Below, piece after piece: positions 16,151 to 24,382 of a DNA stretch of 34,493 nucleotides (positions are counted from its first letter, which is position 1; each line of letters begins with the position of its first letter). This DNA comes from Candidatus Cacconaster equi (GTDB lineage: Bacteria; Bacteroidota; Bacteroidia; Bacteroidales; UBA932): contig JAGHSK010000053.1 of assembly GCA_018065895.1 (NCBI GenBank), positions 1 to 34,493 on the forward strand, given 5' to 3'. The translations under genes were made by a program, and so were the position numbers. The notes under the pieces are model-generated. The model saw only the letters and a list, made by a program, of their open reading frames with translations, did no database searches and was not told where the DNA came from.

Positions 16151-17365
16151 ATGAAGAGACTTCTCACTTTGGCGCTACTGCTGATGTCAGTTGCGCTTTA
16201 CGCACAGACTTACAACTGTTTTGGAATCATTGCCGGATCAAAAGCCACTGCTGACGGATCCGTGATGATGGCACACAATGAAGATGAATCTGGAGAGCAG
16301 ATGCTCAACATCTATGCTGTTCCAGCCTCAAAGGACAATGTGCGTTACCTATGGTTTGAATTTCCCGGAATGTCAGTAGCTGACTCCTACATCAATGAAT
16401 ACGGCGTTTGCGTAGCATCCGACGGATGCAGCTCGCAGGAAAACAGGAAAGACCTCACAAACGGCGGAGTTCTCTATGAGGTCCGCCAGGCAGTGGCAAA
16501 ACAGGCACGCTCCGCAAAGGAGGCCGTCAGCATCATCGGGTCCCTTGTCGAGGAGTTCGGTTATGCCGGAAGCGGACGTACATACGTGATTGCAGACCCT
16601 AAGGAAGGGTGGATCGTTTCCGTGGTACAGGGAAGGCATTGGGTTGCCCAGCGTGTTCCGGACGACTGCGTGATGACCATTCCAAACTACTATATCATCG
16701 GTAAGGTGGATCTTTCCGACACGAAGAATTTTGCCGGTTCAGCCGACTTGATTTCATACGCAAAGAGCCGTGGGTGGTATGATCCTGACAAGGACGGAGA
16801 ATTCTCTTTCCGCAAGGCCTATGCTTCGAGAAAAACCATGAATTCCGACCACAACGTGAAGAGACACAAGAATGCCTACAAATTCTTCTTCGGCCGCGAC
16901 AGGAAAGAGGGCGACCCGATCGCTCTCAAGCCAAAGAAGCCGGTCACTGTTCAGGATATGATTGACGCGCTCTCCCTTCCAAAAATCAGCAACAACGAGA
17001 CGGTTCTCTCAACCGTATTCCAGCTCCGTTCGTGGCTTCCTCTTGAAAAAGGGTGCATTGCTTGGACTGCAATGGGTCATCCTAACGTAAACGTGTTTGT
17101 TCCTTGGTATCTCGGCATCACGAAAGTCCCTATTAATTTCTGCCGTTTCGCCAACGCCTCAAGAGCGGAGGAAAAGCACTTCACGGACACGAAAGGACTG
17201 AGGGACAATTATCCTTTCCATTTCTACTGGAAATACTTTGACGAGTGGAGCGAGCGTAGCAAAAGGGATAAATCCGCACAGAAAAAGGCTTTCAAGGCCG
17301 CTGAGAAATTCGAAAAGTCAAACAAAAACGACTACAACGAATTCATCAGCCAGTTCTACAAATAA
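16151..17365 (+). CDS. C69-family dipeptidase, secreted
   Basis: A 404-residue peptidase of family C69 (PF03577), N-terminal-nucleophile hydrolases that cleave dipeptides. A signal peptide covers residues 1-19 (ending LYAQ), directly followed by TYNCFG, where Cys23 is the expected nucleophile. The family pattern of ADGSVMMAHNEDE follows near residues 34-46. The mature enzyme should work in the periplasm or at the outer membrane, feeding on peptides. The gene has its own promoter, divergent from ychF, and ends four bases from the convergent pnuC stop. Substrate preference is not visible. Confidence 0.92.
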   Translation: MKRLLTLALLLMSVALYAQTYNCFGIIAGSKATADGSVMMAHNEDESGEQMLNIYAVPASKDNVRYLWFEFPGMSVADSYINEYGVCVASDGCSSQENRKDLTNGGVLYEVRQAVAKQARSAKEAVSIIGSLVEEFGYAGSGRTYVIADPKEGWIVSVVQGRHWVAQRVPDDCVMTIPNYYIIGKVDLSDTKNFAGSADLISYAKSRGWYDPDKDGEFSFRKAYASRKTMNSDHNVKRHKNAYKFFFGRDRKEGDPIALKPKKPVTVQDMIDALSLPKISNNETVLSTVFQLRSWLPLEKGCIAWTAMGHPNVNVFVPWYLGITKVPINFCRFANASRAEEKHFTDTKGLRDNYPFHFYWKYFDEWSERSKRDKSAQKKAFKAAEKFEKSNKNDYNEFISQFYK

Positions 17366-17369
17366 CCGT

Positions 17370-18065
17370 CTATAACTGGCCGGAAGCTTTTTTCCTTGCC
17401 AGACGATTCCACTGAATAAGGCCGTATGCCGAATTGGCTGCATAAAATGCAAACATTATCAGCCACATCGCGGCATGCGGCGTTTCGTTTGCCACTTCAA
17501 TGGTCCATTTGACAACCAACAGCACATCCAGCACGAGCCATATATACCACTGTTCCGCGATAGCTTTGACCATCATATACATTCCTAAGATAGAGGCAGC
17601 TGTCGTTGCAGAATCGGTCCAAGGCTGCGCGTCCCCGACAACGGGCAGAGAAAGCACCCACGCCAGAAGAGGTACAAGTACGGCAGCCGCGGCCAGAAGG
17701 ATGAGCGCACTCCTGAATGACAAGTGCTTTACATTGACCGTTCCGTCTTCCTGATCCCTGTTTTTCTTCCAGTTGTACCATCCTATGAATTGCATTGGAA
17801 GATAGTATGCTGCATAGATTGCAGCATCAGCATACAACGAAGTGGAGAATGCTATATAGGCATATATCGCATTATAGATGATTCCGAAAACATAGTTGTA
17901 GATATTGCCTTTCGCACAAAGCACAAGGTTTATGATGCCCGTTACCACTCCGATGAAGTCAAGCCAGTCCATGTGGTGGTCAAGAATGGCAGCCAAAATG
18001 CTCAAACCTATGACGCCAAAAATGAGAAAATAGTCGAAGAAGTTGAATCTCAAGGAATTATTCAT
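17370..18065 (-). CDS. PnuC-family vitamin transporter
   Basis: A 231-residue inner-membrane protein with about seven transmembrane helices and the PnuC blocks: AKGNIYNYVFGIIYNAIYAY near 50-70, YYLPMQFIGWYNWKKN near 86-102, and EQWYIWLVLDV near the C-terminus. PnuC proteins are facilitators for nicotinamide riboside; close relatives carry thiamine (PnuT) or riboflavin (PnuX), and sequence alone does not settle which applies. It begins one base after the stop of the 971-residue surface protein and is probably co-transcribed with it. I see no riboswitch in front of the pair and no kinase gene beside it. Confidence 0.88.
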   Translation of the reverse strand: MNNSLRFNFFDYFLIFGVIGLSILAAILDHHMDWLDFIGVVTGIINLVLCAKGNIYNYVFGIIYNAIYAYIAFSTSLYADAAIYAAYYLPMQFIGWYNWKKNRDQEDGTVNVKHLSFRSALILLAAAAVLVPLLAWVLSLPVVGDAQPWTDSATTAASILGMYMMVKAIAEQWYIWLVLDVLLVVKWTIEVANETPHAAMWLIMFAFYAANSAYGLIQWNRLARKKASGQL

Positions 18066-18066
18066 A

Positions 18067-20982
18067 TTACAACTTACTGTTGAACAAGATTCCCATATAG
18101 TTGATGCCTGTTATCGTATGGGCATACCGGAATCCTACGGAAAGTTTCATGCCCATTCTGAAGAGATTGCCGTCAAGAAGCCAGTCAAAACCGTATGAAA
18201 GCATCTTTTCCCAGCCACCCTTGACAATATATCCGTTCTCAATCTGGACTGAATCGTCAAGCGCCGCATCCACAAACGGAATGAATTCCATTCTTTTCAC
18301 ATATCCGAGCCAGCCCCTCATACCTTCGATGGCATAAATAGGAATCGCATAGTCCAGCGTGACTTTCCCGTATTTCATCAGGATTCTATGCTTGTCATAT
18401 CCGCGTGGAACTGACGCCAGATTTGAGATTGAGCCATAGTAGTATTTCTCATTCTGCTGCTGGTAGCTCAAACTCCACTTGATTCCGTGTTCCTTCGTAA
18501 TACCGGGGAGATATCCGTACAGATTTGCATAGAACATCCTTTCAGGTGCATCATACGGCACCGTAACGCCCCTCATGCTGACTGTGGCACCAAAACCCCA
18601 TCGCGGCGTAAGTTTGGCTGACGGCATATTCAGCATACGATAGTATGTCAGGCTGAACGTCATATCCTCCTTGAAGCGGCTTTTTTCCTCAGTGGAATAT
18701 ATGTCATTGCTGAAATTATATTGCACTGAAGGCACCAGCCCCACATTCCAGCCTGATTTGCTGAAATCAAGCGGCAGATAGAGCCGCAGATAAAAATCCA
18801 GCGAAGGCTTTGACAAAGTGTCTATCTTGTACCGTCTGCCATCCGAACTTGTTCTGATGCGGTGGTGGGCGTTGATGTCAGCCTGGAACTCGATGGCGGG
18901 ATACCATCCGGTGTAGCTGAAATTAACGTGGCCGGCGTGGAGTTTGTCCTTGATGGAATAAGAGTATCCTACCTGAGTCACTGCGCTCCCGAGAAGATTT
19001 TGCGATATCAGGGTCACTCCGGGATCGACAAGAGAGAGGACATCGCTCAAACTCAGATTTTTTATTCTGTCCATATGCGGGTAGCACGGGAACCAGGAGT
19101 GGATATGGAACAGATTCCCAGCCTTGGAGTAGCGTTTGCTCGGAGCATTTCTGATCTTTTCAAAAAGAGCTGAGTCAGCCTGTGCTGTCGGAACCTCTAC
19201 ATAACGATGAGCCTGTTCAGCAAGACTTTCCGCGACAAAATTCTTTTGTTGAGAATCAAATCTCATCAGAACCCTCATCAATGAATCCACCGGTACGGAG
19301 ACAGGATTATATCCGCCGACATCATAATCGGAATAATAGAGCGTCTTTGTCTGTTCGTCTATTGTCGGGGACTTGGCGCCGAAACGGGAGGAGGTTATTT
19401 TTTCAAGAACTCCCGATTCGATATTGTACAGATAGATGTTGTCCATTCCGTCCAAATCACAGGAGAAACATATCTCATGCAGGCCATAGCGGCGCATATG
19501 CCGGATTGTGGTATTGGTCGTCTTGACAATCATATTCCATTGTCCCGCGGAGTAACTGCAGAACTCTATGCCGCTCTCACCTATGAGAGTCGCAAACAGT
19601 TTGTCTTCAAACGGAACAATTTCCGAAAGCTGTCTACCTCCCGGCACATCGATTCTCTCCAGCACTTCCCCGCTTGATCTGTCAACCCTGACGATTCGGG
19701 AACCGCCTTCAACCTTGTACTCCACCGCGTACAAACTTTTCTCGTCAAACGAAAGAGCGGGATTGAAAAATCTGGTTCTATGGGTGATATTCCGGAACTT
19801 GCCGCTCTTCACATCATATTCCCTCAAAACGGAATACGACCGCAACGACCATCTCGGATCAGGAACCACCTCGGAAAACAGGATTTTCCCGCTCCGGTCC
19901 TTGATCAGAGAACTCGTTGACGGGGCAAAATGCGTGAGAACTTTCTGCTCACCCGTTGAATCCACCAGAATCAGATCCCGAGAGCAGTCAACTCCGGATT
20001 TTGTCATCACTATGGAATCCGCGCTCAGACGGAGAGGGTTGAGGTACTCAGTATATTTTTTTCCTCTGACACTGACCAATTCCGTCTTGGGCGAAAATGG
20101 CCTCCTGCATTCATCATCCGCTTTCCACAGGTCTGTGAGCCTTGCCTCCATCAAATTCCAGTTCGTCCTGACAGTAAGGCCACCTGATGCCTTCTTCAAG
20201 GAGTGGTTAGTACCGCTGAAGATTCTCCACCAATCCTTCGCATATTGCTCAAAGAATTTTGCAGGTGCGTAATAATCCCGCTTATTGTATCTCACGCCGG
20301 AGAGGATGACATAACCGAAGGCATACTTGTTCGGGACATATCGGTCAAAGGAGCCGAATCTCCACTGTTCGTGGGGAACGTGGGCGTCCGTTACGAATGA
20401 CGCCCGGTATGCACGGAGGAATTCAACGTTTCTTCCCCTGCCGCCTTCAGTAAAATCCGTTTCATGAAGGACGGCATCTCCCTCATTGAAAGTAGTGGAC
20501 GTATTGAGGATTCCCGTGGTCTGTTCTCCGCCAAGTATATACAGGAACTTGTAAAAGCCGGTTCTGAAGTGGGAGGTCTGACTTACGTGCCTTCCTTCAT
20601 GAAGCGCGAGTAACGTTTCCCAATTCTGCGGTGTCAGGTAATTGAACGGCGGGGTGGAATAAATCCCTATTGTACGTGGAGCCCAGTAAGTCACACCGTT
20701 GCTGTTGACGTTATACGGATGTATGACTATCGGCATGAAAGGTGTGTTGATCTTCAGGCCCGCATTTGTGAGATTCCTGTTTCTCTCAAACAGGAAGAGG
20801 TATCTTCTGGCAAGGGAATCCACCTCCTGAGGATAAATGATACTGAAATTGTCGCTCTGTATTTTTTTCCACACCCCCCCGGCGGGATCATCTCCCTCAA
20901 GATGATACTGCGCCTGCAGGTCATTCACGGGAAGAATCGTAAAAACCAGCAGAAAAAATATATGGAGACAAAATTTTCTCAT
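18067..20982 (-). CDS. secreted metallopeptidase-like/propeller/beta-barrel protein
   Basis: A 971-residue protein with a signal peptide (1-25, ending LQAQ). The N-terminal domain (about 35-290) has a gluzincin-type zinc site: HEGRH at 128-132 and the third ligand Glu167 in FNEGDA. The middle (about 310-620) has repeated short units of the WD40/TolB-like propeller kind (DRSGK, DEKSLYAVEY, DGMDNIYLYN). The C-terminal third (about 640-971) alternates hydrophobic and polar residues and is rich in aromatics, like an outer-membrane beta-barrel. It is probably an outer-membrane protein facing outward or a periplasmic peptidase anchored there. I recognise no named family. Zinc ligands look intact. 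It precedes pnuC by one base. Confidence 0.8.
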   Translation of the reverse strand: MRKFCLHIFFLLVFTILPVNDLQAQYHLEGDDPAGGVWKKIQSDNFSIIYPQEVDSLARRYLFLFERNRNLTNAGLKINTPFMPIVIHPYNVNSNGVTYWAPRTIGIYSTPPFNYLTPQNWETLLALHEGRHVSQTSHFRTGFYKFLYILGGEQTTGILNTSTTFNEGDAVLHETDFTEGGRGRNVEFLRAYRASFVTDAHVPHEQWRFGSFDRYVPNKYAFGYVILSGVRYNKRDYYAPAKFFEQYAKDWWRIFSGTNHSLKKASGGLTVRTNWNLMEARLTDLWKADDECRRPFSPKTELVSVRGKKYTEYLNPLRLSADSIVMTKSGVDCSRDLILVDSTGEQKVLTHFAPSTSSLIKDRSGKILFSEVVPDPRWSLRSYSVLREYDVKSGKFRNITHRTRFFNPALSFDEKSLYAVEYKVEGGSRIVRVDRSSGEVLERIDVPGGRQLSEIVPFEDKLFATLIGESGIEFCSYSAGQWNMIVKTTNTTIRHMRRYGLHEICFSCDLDGMDNIYLYNIESGVLEKITSSRFGAKSPTIDEQTKTLYYSDYDVGGYNPVSVPVDSLMRVLMRFDSQQKNFVAESLAEQAHRYVEVPTAQADSALFEKIRNAPSKRYSKAGNLFHIHSWFPCYPHMDRIKNLSLSDVLSLVDPGVTLISQNLLGSAVTQVGYSYSIKDKLHAGHVNFSYTGWYPAIEFQADINAHHRIRTSSDGRRYKIDTLSKPSLDFYLRLYLPLDFSKSGWNVGLVPSVQYNFSNDIYSTEEKSRFKEDMTFSLTYYRMLNMPSAKLTPRWGFGATVSMRGVTVPYDAPERMFYANLYGYLPGITKEHGIKWSLSYQQQNEKYYYGSISNLASVPRGYDKHRILMKYGKVTLDYAIPIYAIEGMRGWLGYVKRMEFIPFVDAALDDSVQIENGYIVKGGWEKMLSYGFDWLLDGNLFRMGMKLSVGFRYAHTITGINYMGILFNSKL

Positions 20983-20989
20983 TAAACTG

Positions 20990-20997
20990 CAAATTTA
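20990..20997 (-). promoter_or_regulatory. -7 box of the surface protein-pnuC unit
   Basis: TAAATTTG on the minus strand, eight bases before the ATG at 20982, giving a nearly leaderless message. No clear -33 element is visible. Confidence 0.45.
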
Positions 20998-21012
20998 AGA
21001 AAATTGTATTTG

Positions 21013-21020
21013 TATCTTTG
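21013..21020 (+). promoter_or_regulatory. -7 box of the phosphodiester glycosidase gene
   Basis: TATCTTTG on the plus strand, 19 bases before the ATG at 21040. The divergent promoters share a 57-base gap. Confidence 0.5.
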
Positions 21021-21039
21021 TAAAAAATAGTTCGACAAT

Positions 21040-21894
21040 ATGAAAAAGTCCATTATCATGGCATTGTCTATGCTTGTTGCATTCTGTGCCAATGCTCAAA
21101 ATGACTCTTCCGCCTTCTTTGCAGGAAACTGGTCATCCGAAAAAATATGCGACGGCATCACTCTAAGGCAGTGCGCCTTCAACGGAAATCTTTTCAATTC
21201 AGACCAATATGTTTCCGTTCTTGAAATTTCAGGCAGAAAAACGGATATTGTCGAAGCTCCCGAAGAGTCGCTGGTGAAGACCTCGCAGATGGCTCAGGAG
21301 GAGAATGCCATTGTAGCCGTCAACGGAGGCTTCTTCAAGATGAGAAAGCCTTTCGGTTCTGTGATGTTTCTGCGTATTGACGGCCAGGACAAAGCCCCGA
21401 ACAAGGATGATACCGGATCAAGCACCGGCTTCGGAAAAAGAAGCACACGCCAAAGCGGCGCTGTTGCAGTTTACGGAGATGAATTGTTCATCGTGAAGGC
21501 CGATGCCGTCAAGGACTGGGAAAGATACATTCAGGCTGAAGATGTTCTTACATCTGGACCGCTGATGATTGTTGACGGCAAGGATGAAGTCATTCCGGCA
21601 GTCAGTTTCAATACATATCGCCATCCGCGCACAGCGGTTGGTAAGAAGGACGACGGGACAGTTGTCTATATCGTCGTGGACGGCAGGTCAAAAGGCAATG
21701 CGGCTGGAATGTCGATTACTGAACTTCAAAGCGTCATGAGATGGCTTGGCTGCAAGGATGCTCTCAACCTTGACGGAGGCGGTTCCTCGGCTATGGTAGT
21801 GGAGGGGAAAGTGGTCAACCACACCTGTGACAACGGCAAATTCGACAACCAGGGAGAGAGAAAAGTCTCCAACGCATTGATTGTACGCCGATAA
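21040..21894 (+). CDS. phosphodiester glycosidase (NAGPA/DUF2233), secreted
   Basis: A 284-residue exported protein with signal peptide 1-19 (ending NAQ). It belongs to the NAGPA family (PF09992), whose members remove sugars from phosphodiester-linked glycans, as in the mammalian uncovering enzyme and bacterial wall or exopolysaccharide enzymes. Family motifs are NGGFF (95-99), HPRTAVG (195-201) and DGGGSSAMV (245-253). It is followed after four bases by tadA, which probably shares its transcript although the roles differ. The natural substrate is unknown; a surface glycan or host glycoconjugate is possible. Confidence 0.9.
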   Translation: MKKSIIMALSMLVAFCANAQNDSSAFFAGNWSSEKICDGITLRQCAFNGNLFNSDQYVSVLEISGRKTDIVEAPEESLVKTSQMAQEENAIVAVNGGFFKMRKPFGSVMFLRIDGQDKAPNKDDTGSSTGFGKRSTRQSGAVAVYGDELFIVKADAVKDWERYIQAEDVLTSGPLMIVDGKDEVIPAVSFNTYRHPRTAVGKKDDGTVVYIVVDGRSKGNAAGMSITELQSVMRWLGCKDALNLDGGGSSAMVVEGKVVNHTCDNGKFDNQGERKVSNALIVRR

Positions 21895-21898
21895 ACAA

Positions 21899-22336
21899 AT
21901 GGATGACGAATACTTTATGAGGGAAGCCCTCCGCGAAGCCGCATGTGCTGCCGCGGAGAATGAGGTACCTGTCGGGGGGATAGTGGTCTGCAGAGGAAAA
22001 ATCATAGCCCGTGCCCACAATCTCACTGAAACGCTGACCGATCCGACGGCCCATGCAGAAATGCAGCTCATCGGTATGGCTGCCGAATGCATCGGAGGGA
22101 AGTACCTCGATGACTGCACCCTTTACGTAACTGTGGAACCATGCCCGATGTGTGCCGCGGCTTTGACCTGGGCTCAGCTTGGGAAACTTGTATATGGCGC
22201 ATCCGATCCCAAGAGGGGCTATTCCCTTTTCTCTCCCTCTCTGCTGCATCCAAAAACTGTAGTTGTGAGCGGAATACTGTCGCAGGAGTGCGGAACCATT
22301 GTTTCCGATTTTTTCAAAAATAGAAGGCAATCATAA
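21899..22336 (+). CDS. tadA: tRNA-specific adenosine deaminase
   Basis: A 145-residue zinc-dependent deaminase of the CDA fold. TadA converts A34 to inosine in tRNA-Arg(ACG). The zinc and proton-shuttle motifs are HAE (52-54) and PCPMC (81-85). The family's N-terminal EYFMREALREA and the near-C-terminal RRGYSLFS-like segment (PKRGYSLF) are present. I start it at ATG 21899, five bases past the stop of the glycosidase gene; a start at 21881 would overlap that gene and add six residues. Relatives include guanine deaminases, but the tRNA-type signature fits best. Confidence 0.92.
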   Translation: MDDEYFMREALREAACAAAENEVPVGGIVVCRGKIIARAHNLTETLTDPTAHAEMQLIGMAAECIGGKYLDDCTLYVTVEPCPMCAAALTWAQLGKLVYGASDPKRGYSLFSPSLLHPKTVVVSGILSQECGTIVSDFFKNRRQS

Positions 22337-22345
22337 AAATATTCA

Positions 22346-22353
22346 TATATTTG
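22346..22353 (+). promoter_or_regulatory. -7 box of tRNA-Gln
   Basis: TATATTTG, 11 bases before the tRNA. It probably starts the tRNA transcript; the -33 region is weak. Confidence 0.5.
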
Positions 22354-22364
22354 CGTTCTACTAT

Positions 22365-22435
22365 TGAGATATGGTGTAATGGCAGCACTACTGATTTTGG
22401 TTCAGTCAGCCCAGGTTCGAGTCCTGGTATCTCAA
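22365..22435 (+). tRNA. tRNA-Gln(TTG)
   Basis: A complete cloverleaf. The acceptor stem TGAGATA (22365-22371) pairs with TATCTCA (22428-22434), followed by discriminator A. The anticodon stem ACTGA/TCAGT encloses the loop TTTTGGT, giving anticodon TTG for glutamine codons CAA and CAG. The T arm has the GGTTCGAGTCC pattern. No CCA is encoded. Confidence 0.95.
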
Positions 22436-22595
22436 CACAAAACAATTAATGACACCACAAGTGGAACCTCCGAGTCGTACTTCAATTTTTTCCGACGAGA
22501 GCTCATCTCCTGAGCCTCTCTCGAAGTGGTGTTTTCATCCCAACCTTCGTATTAACTTCACCTGCTGACCCTTCAGCGGGCTATCATTCGTATAT
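22436..22595 (+). other. structured spacer between tRNA-Gln and the sfp-type gene
   Basis: This 160-base gap has no TAnnTTTG box of its own but several helices. ACACCAC (22452-22458) pairs with GTGGTGT (22526-22532) and is followed by TTT. Within it, CGAGA-GCTCA and TGAGC-(CTC)-TCTCG form a hairpin around TCTCC. A further 8-pair hairpin lies at 22561-22580 (CCTGCTGA with TCAGCGGG, loop CCCT). The next gene starts 15 bases later. It may be a tRNA trailer, an RNA leader or an independent RNA. Confidence 0.45.
22449..22568 (+). CDS. possible 39-residue leader peptide
   Basis: An ATG at 22449 opens a 39-codon frame ending in TGA at 22566-22568, inside the last hairpin of the spacer. The product would be Pro/Ser-rich in its first half (starting MTPQVEPPSRTS) and end in a Cys. 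I do not recognise it. The frame fills most of the structured region, so it could be a leader peptide whose translation affects folding, or coincidence. No Shine-Dalgarno sequence precedes it. Confidence 0.22.
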   Translation: MTPQVEPPSRTSIFSDESSSPEPLSKWCFHPNLRINFTC

Positions 22596-23234
22596 ATGGC
22601 ACTGTACCTTACTAAAGAACTGGAAAATGACGCAACCATCTATGTCTGGGAGATAACCGAAACAGAACAGGAATTGATGGAAAGCACAGCTGTTCCCGAT
22701 GATGAACTCGAGGAACTCACGTTTATCAAGAGCGAGGCGCGTCGCAAGGAAAAACTTGCAACGAGGGCTCTTCTGAACTTGATTTTCCCCGAAAAACTTT
22801 ATCTCGGACATCACGAGAACGGCAAACCTTATCTTGAAAACAGCGCCACAGAGATAAGCATTTCCCACACCAACAGGTTCGTAGCCATAATAACCCACCC
22901 TGACGAGGACCTCGGCATAGACATTGAATCCCTTGACCGCGATTTTTCCGCTGTAGAGAAGAAGGCTCTGTCCGATGAAGAAAGAGAAGATCTTTCAGAC
23001 AAGAACAAGACTCTCCAACTGGCCATCTACTGGTGCGCCAAAGAGGCAATCTACAAGAGAATGTCCCTGCCGTCAAGCGTGGACTTCGCCGAACAGATAG
23101 AAATCGATAGATTCAATCCTCACGAGGAAGGCGACCTTGATGCCATCTTCATTCATAAGGACGGTACCGAAGAGGAGCTCGAACTTGAATACCAGGTGAT
23201 TGAAAATCACGTGATGGTTTGGGTTGTAGGCTAG
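22596..23234 (+). CDS. 4'-phosphopantetheinyl transferase superfamily protein
   Basis: A 212-residue Sfp-type enzyme, which moves the phosphopantetheine arm of coenzyme A to a serine of carrier proteins. Mg-binding residues sit in LGIDIES (Asp109, Glu111), and the second motif WCAKEAIYK is at 146-154. The N-terminal half has the ARRKEKLATRALL pattern and ISISHT. Small Sfp-type proteins are common in Bacteroidota, where the target may be the fatty-acid acyl carrier protein if no AcpS exists, or a carrier of aryl polyene or other secondary pathways. No carrier protein gene is nearby. Its stop is one base from the convergent amidohydrolase stop. Confidence 0.9.
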   Translation: MALYLTKELENDATIYVWEITETEQELMESTAVPDDELEELTFIKSEARRKEKLATRALLNLIFPEKLYLGHHENGKPYLENSATEISISHTNRFVAIITHPDEDLGIDIESLDRDFSAVEKKALSDEEREDLSDKNKTLQLAIYWCAKEAIYKRMSLPSSVDFAEQIEIDRFNPHEEGDLDAIFIHKDGTEEELELEYQVIENHVMVWVVG

Positions 23235-23235
23235 C

Positions 23236-24372
23236 CTATTCCAACTCGAAAGTGTAGGTTTTTCCGTATTGGTCGAACCAGCTTCTCAGATATAACGTTC
23301 TAGTACTTTGGTCGTACACATTGCTGTATTGAGTGTCTTCCACAGTGCCGTCATCCCAGATCATGTCACGCCACATTACCATTGACAGGCAGTCCTGAAC
23401 GTCTTTCAATGTCAGTATTCCGTTTCTTTCTGAAAGGTATTCCCTCACTACGTCATACCTCCACCAGCTGAGACTTTGTACGTTCCCCACCGAAGGATCA
23501 GGACCGTCGGTATGGAATTCCTCCGAAAGAAGGTGGTTGGTGATGTGCATACTGTTGGCGCCATGGCGTTTGCGTATTGTCAGGGTTTTCCATCCGTCAT
23601 CTTTGTCAAACTCAATTATTGCGCAGTCTCCCTGAGCATCCGCCACCATATAATGGTATCCGTATCCGCCTTTGATGTCGTGACGGACATCAACCGTGGA
23701 AAGAAGGTCCAGGGCCTCCTGCACCGTTGCACAACGATCCAGAAAAAGTCGCATTATGATACTTGTGCCCACGACATGCTTCCCCGTATTCTGCTGTGAT
23801 GCCTGCCCCGGCAATGCCATGATGGAGGTGCACAGACCCTTCTCATTGATGCCGTCAACAGGAGCATATATTGAAGCAAGACAAAGCAGTTTGTTCTTGA
23901 AAGAATCAGGAAGATTGTCCAATCCATATCCGAAATGGGACATGTCACTTACTCCGATGGAGGCATATCCTTTCTTAGGGTGGGAGTATGTCACAAGTGT
24001 AGGGTTTTTATAGAAGTCGTAGTTACGTCCGTACAACCATCCATCACCTTGCGCATTCTTCACCTGAAAGCTCGTGCATCCTGATTCTACGGGAATGCTC
24101 ACACCGCCTACTTCGACAGGAAGCCCTTTTGCCACCTTTCCCACAACGTAGTCAAGCAATGCCGAATATGTGTCAAGATCCGATTCTATGACCTCATCCA
24201 GATCATAATCAGCCTTATACTCCATCCTGTACAGATATTTGTTTTCAGAATCCACCTGCTTTACAGAAGCAATCGACCGTATCTCATTCTTCCATACCAG
24301 AGGAACCGCTATCAGAACACCCAGAATGATTGACGCTGCCACAAGGAGGACAACTTTTATTGATTTTTTCAT
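23236..24372 (-). CDS. choloylglycine hydrolase-like Ntn amidohydrolase
   Basis: A 378-residue protein of the linear amide C-N hydrolase group (penicillin V acylase, bile salt hydrolase, C45-type acyltransferases). A signal anchor or leader covers residues about 7-26. After a 70-residue pro-segment the nucleophile is Cys99 in SGCTSFQV, followed by YGRNYDF (Arg116, Asp119), the substrate-site pattern of the family. Self-cleavage before Cys99 would be needed for activity. Substrates in the family range from conjugated bile acids to N-acyl amino acids and cannot be chosen here. It is 10 bases after uvrC and likely co-transcribed, without obvious functional connection. Confidence 0.88.
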   Translation of the reverse strand: MKKSIKVVLLVAASIILGVLIAVPLVWKNEIRSIASVKQVDSENKYLYRMEYKADYDLDEVIESDLDTYSALLDYVVGKVAKGLPVEVGGVSIPVESGCTSFQVKNAQGDGWLYGRNYDFYKNPTLVTYSHPKKGYASIGVSDMSHFGYGLDNLPDSFKNKLLCLASIYAPVDGINEKGLCTSIMALPGQASQQNTGKHVVGTSIIMRLFLDRCATVQEALDLLSTVDVRHDIKGGYGYHYMVADAQGDCAIIEFDKDDGWKTLTIRKRHGANSMHITNHLLSEEFHTDGPDPSVGNVQSLSWWRYDVVREYLSERNGILTLKDVQDCLSMVMWRDMIWDDGTVEDTQYSNVYDQSTRTLYLRSWFDQYGKTYTFELE

Positions 24373-24382
24373 ATTCTTGAAT

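Noticed and set aside
14980-16254. A 424-codon open frame on the plus strand opposite ychF
   Set aside because: It lies wholly against the well-conserved ychF and the start of the C69 gene, matches no family I recognise, and is best explained by the codon bias of the real genes.
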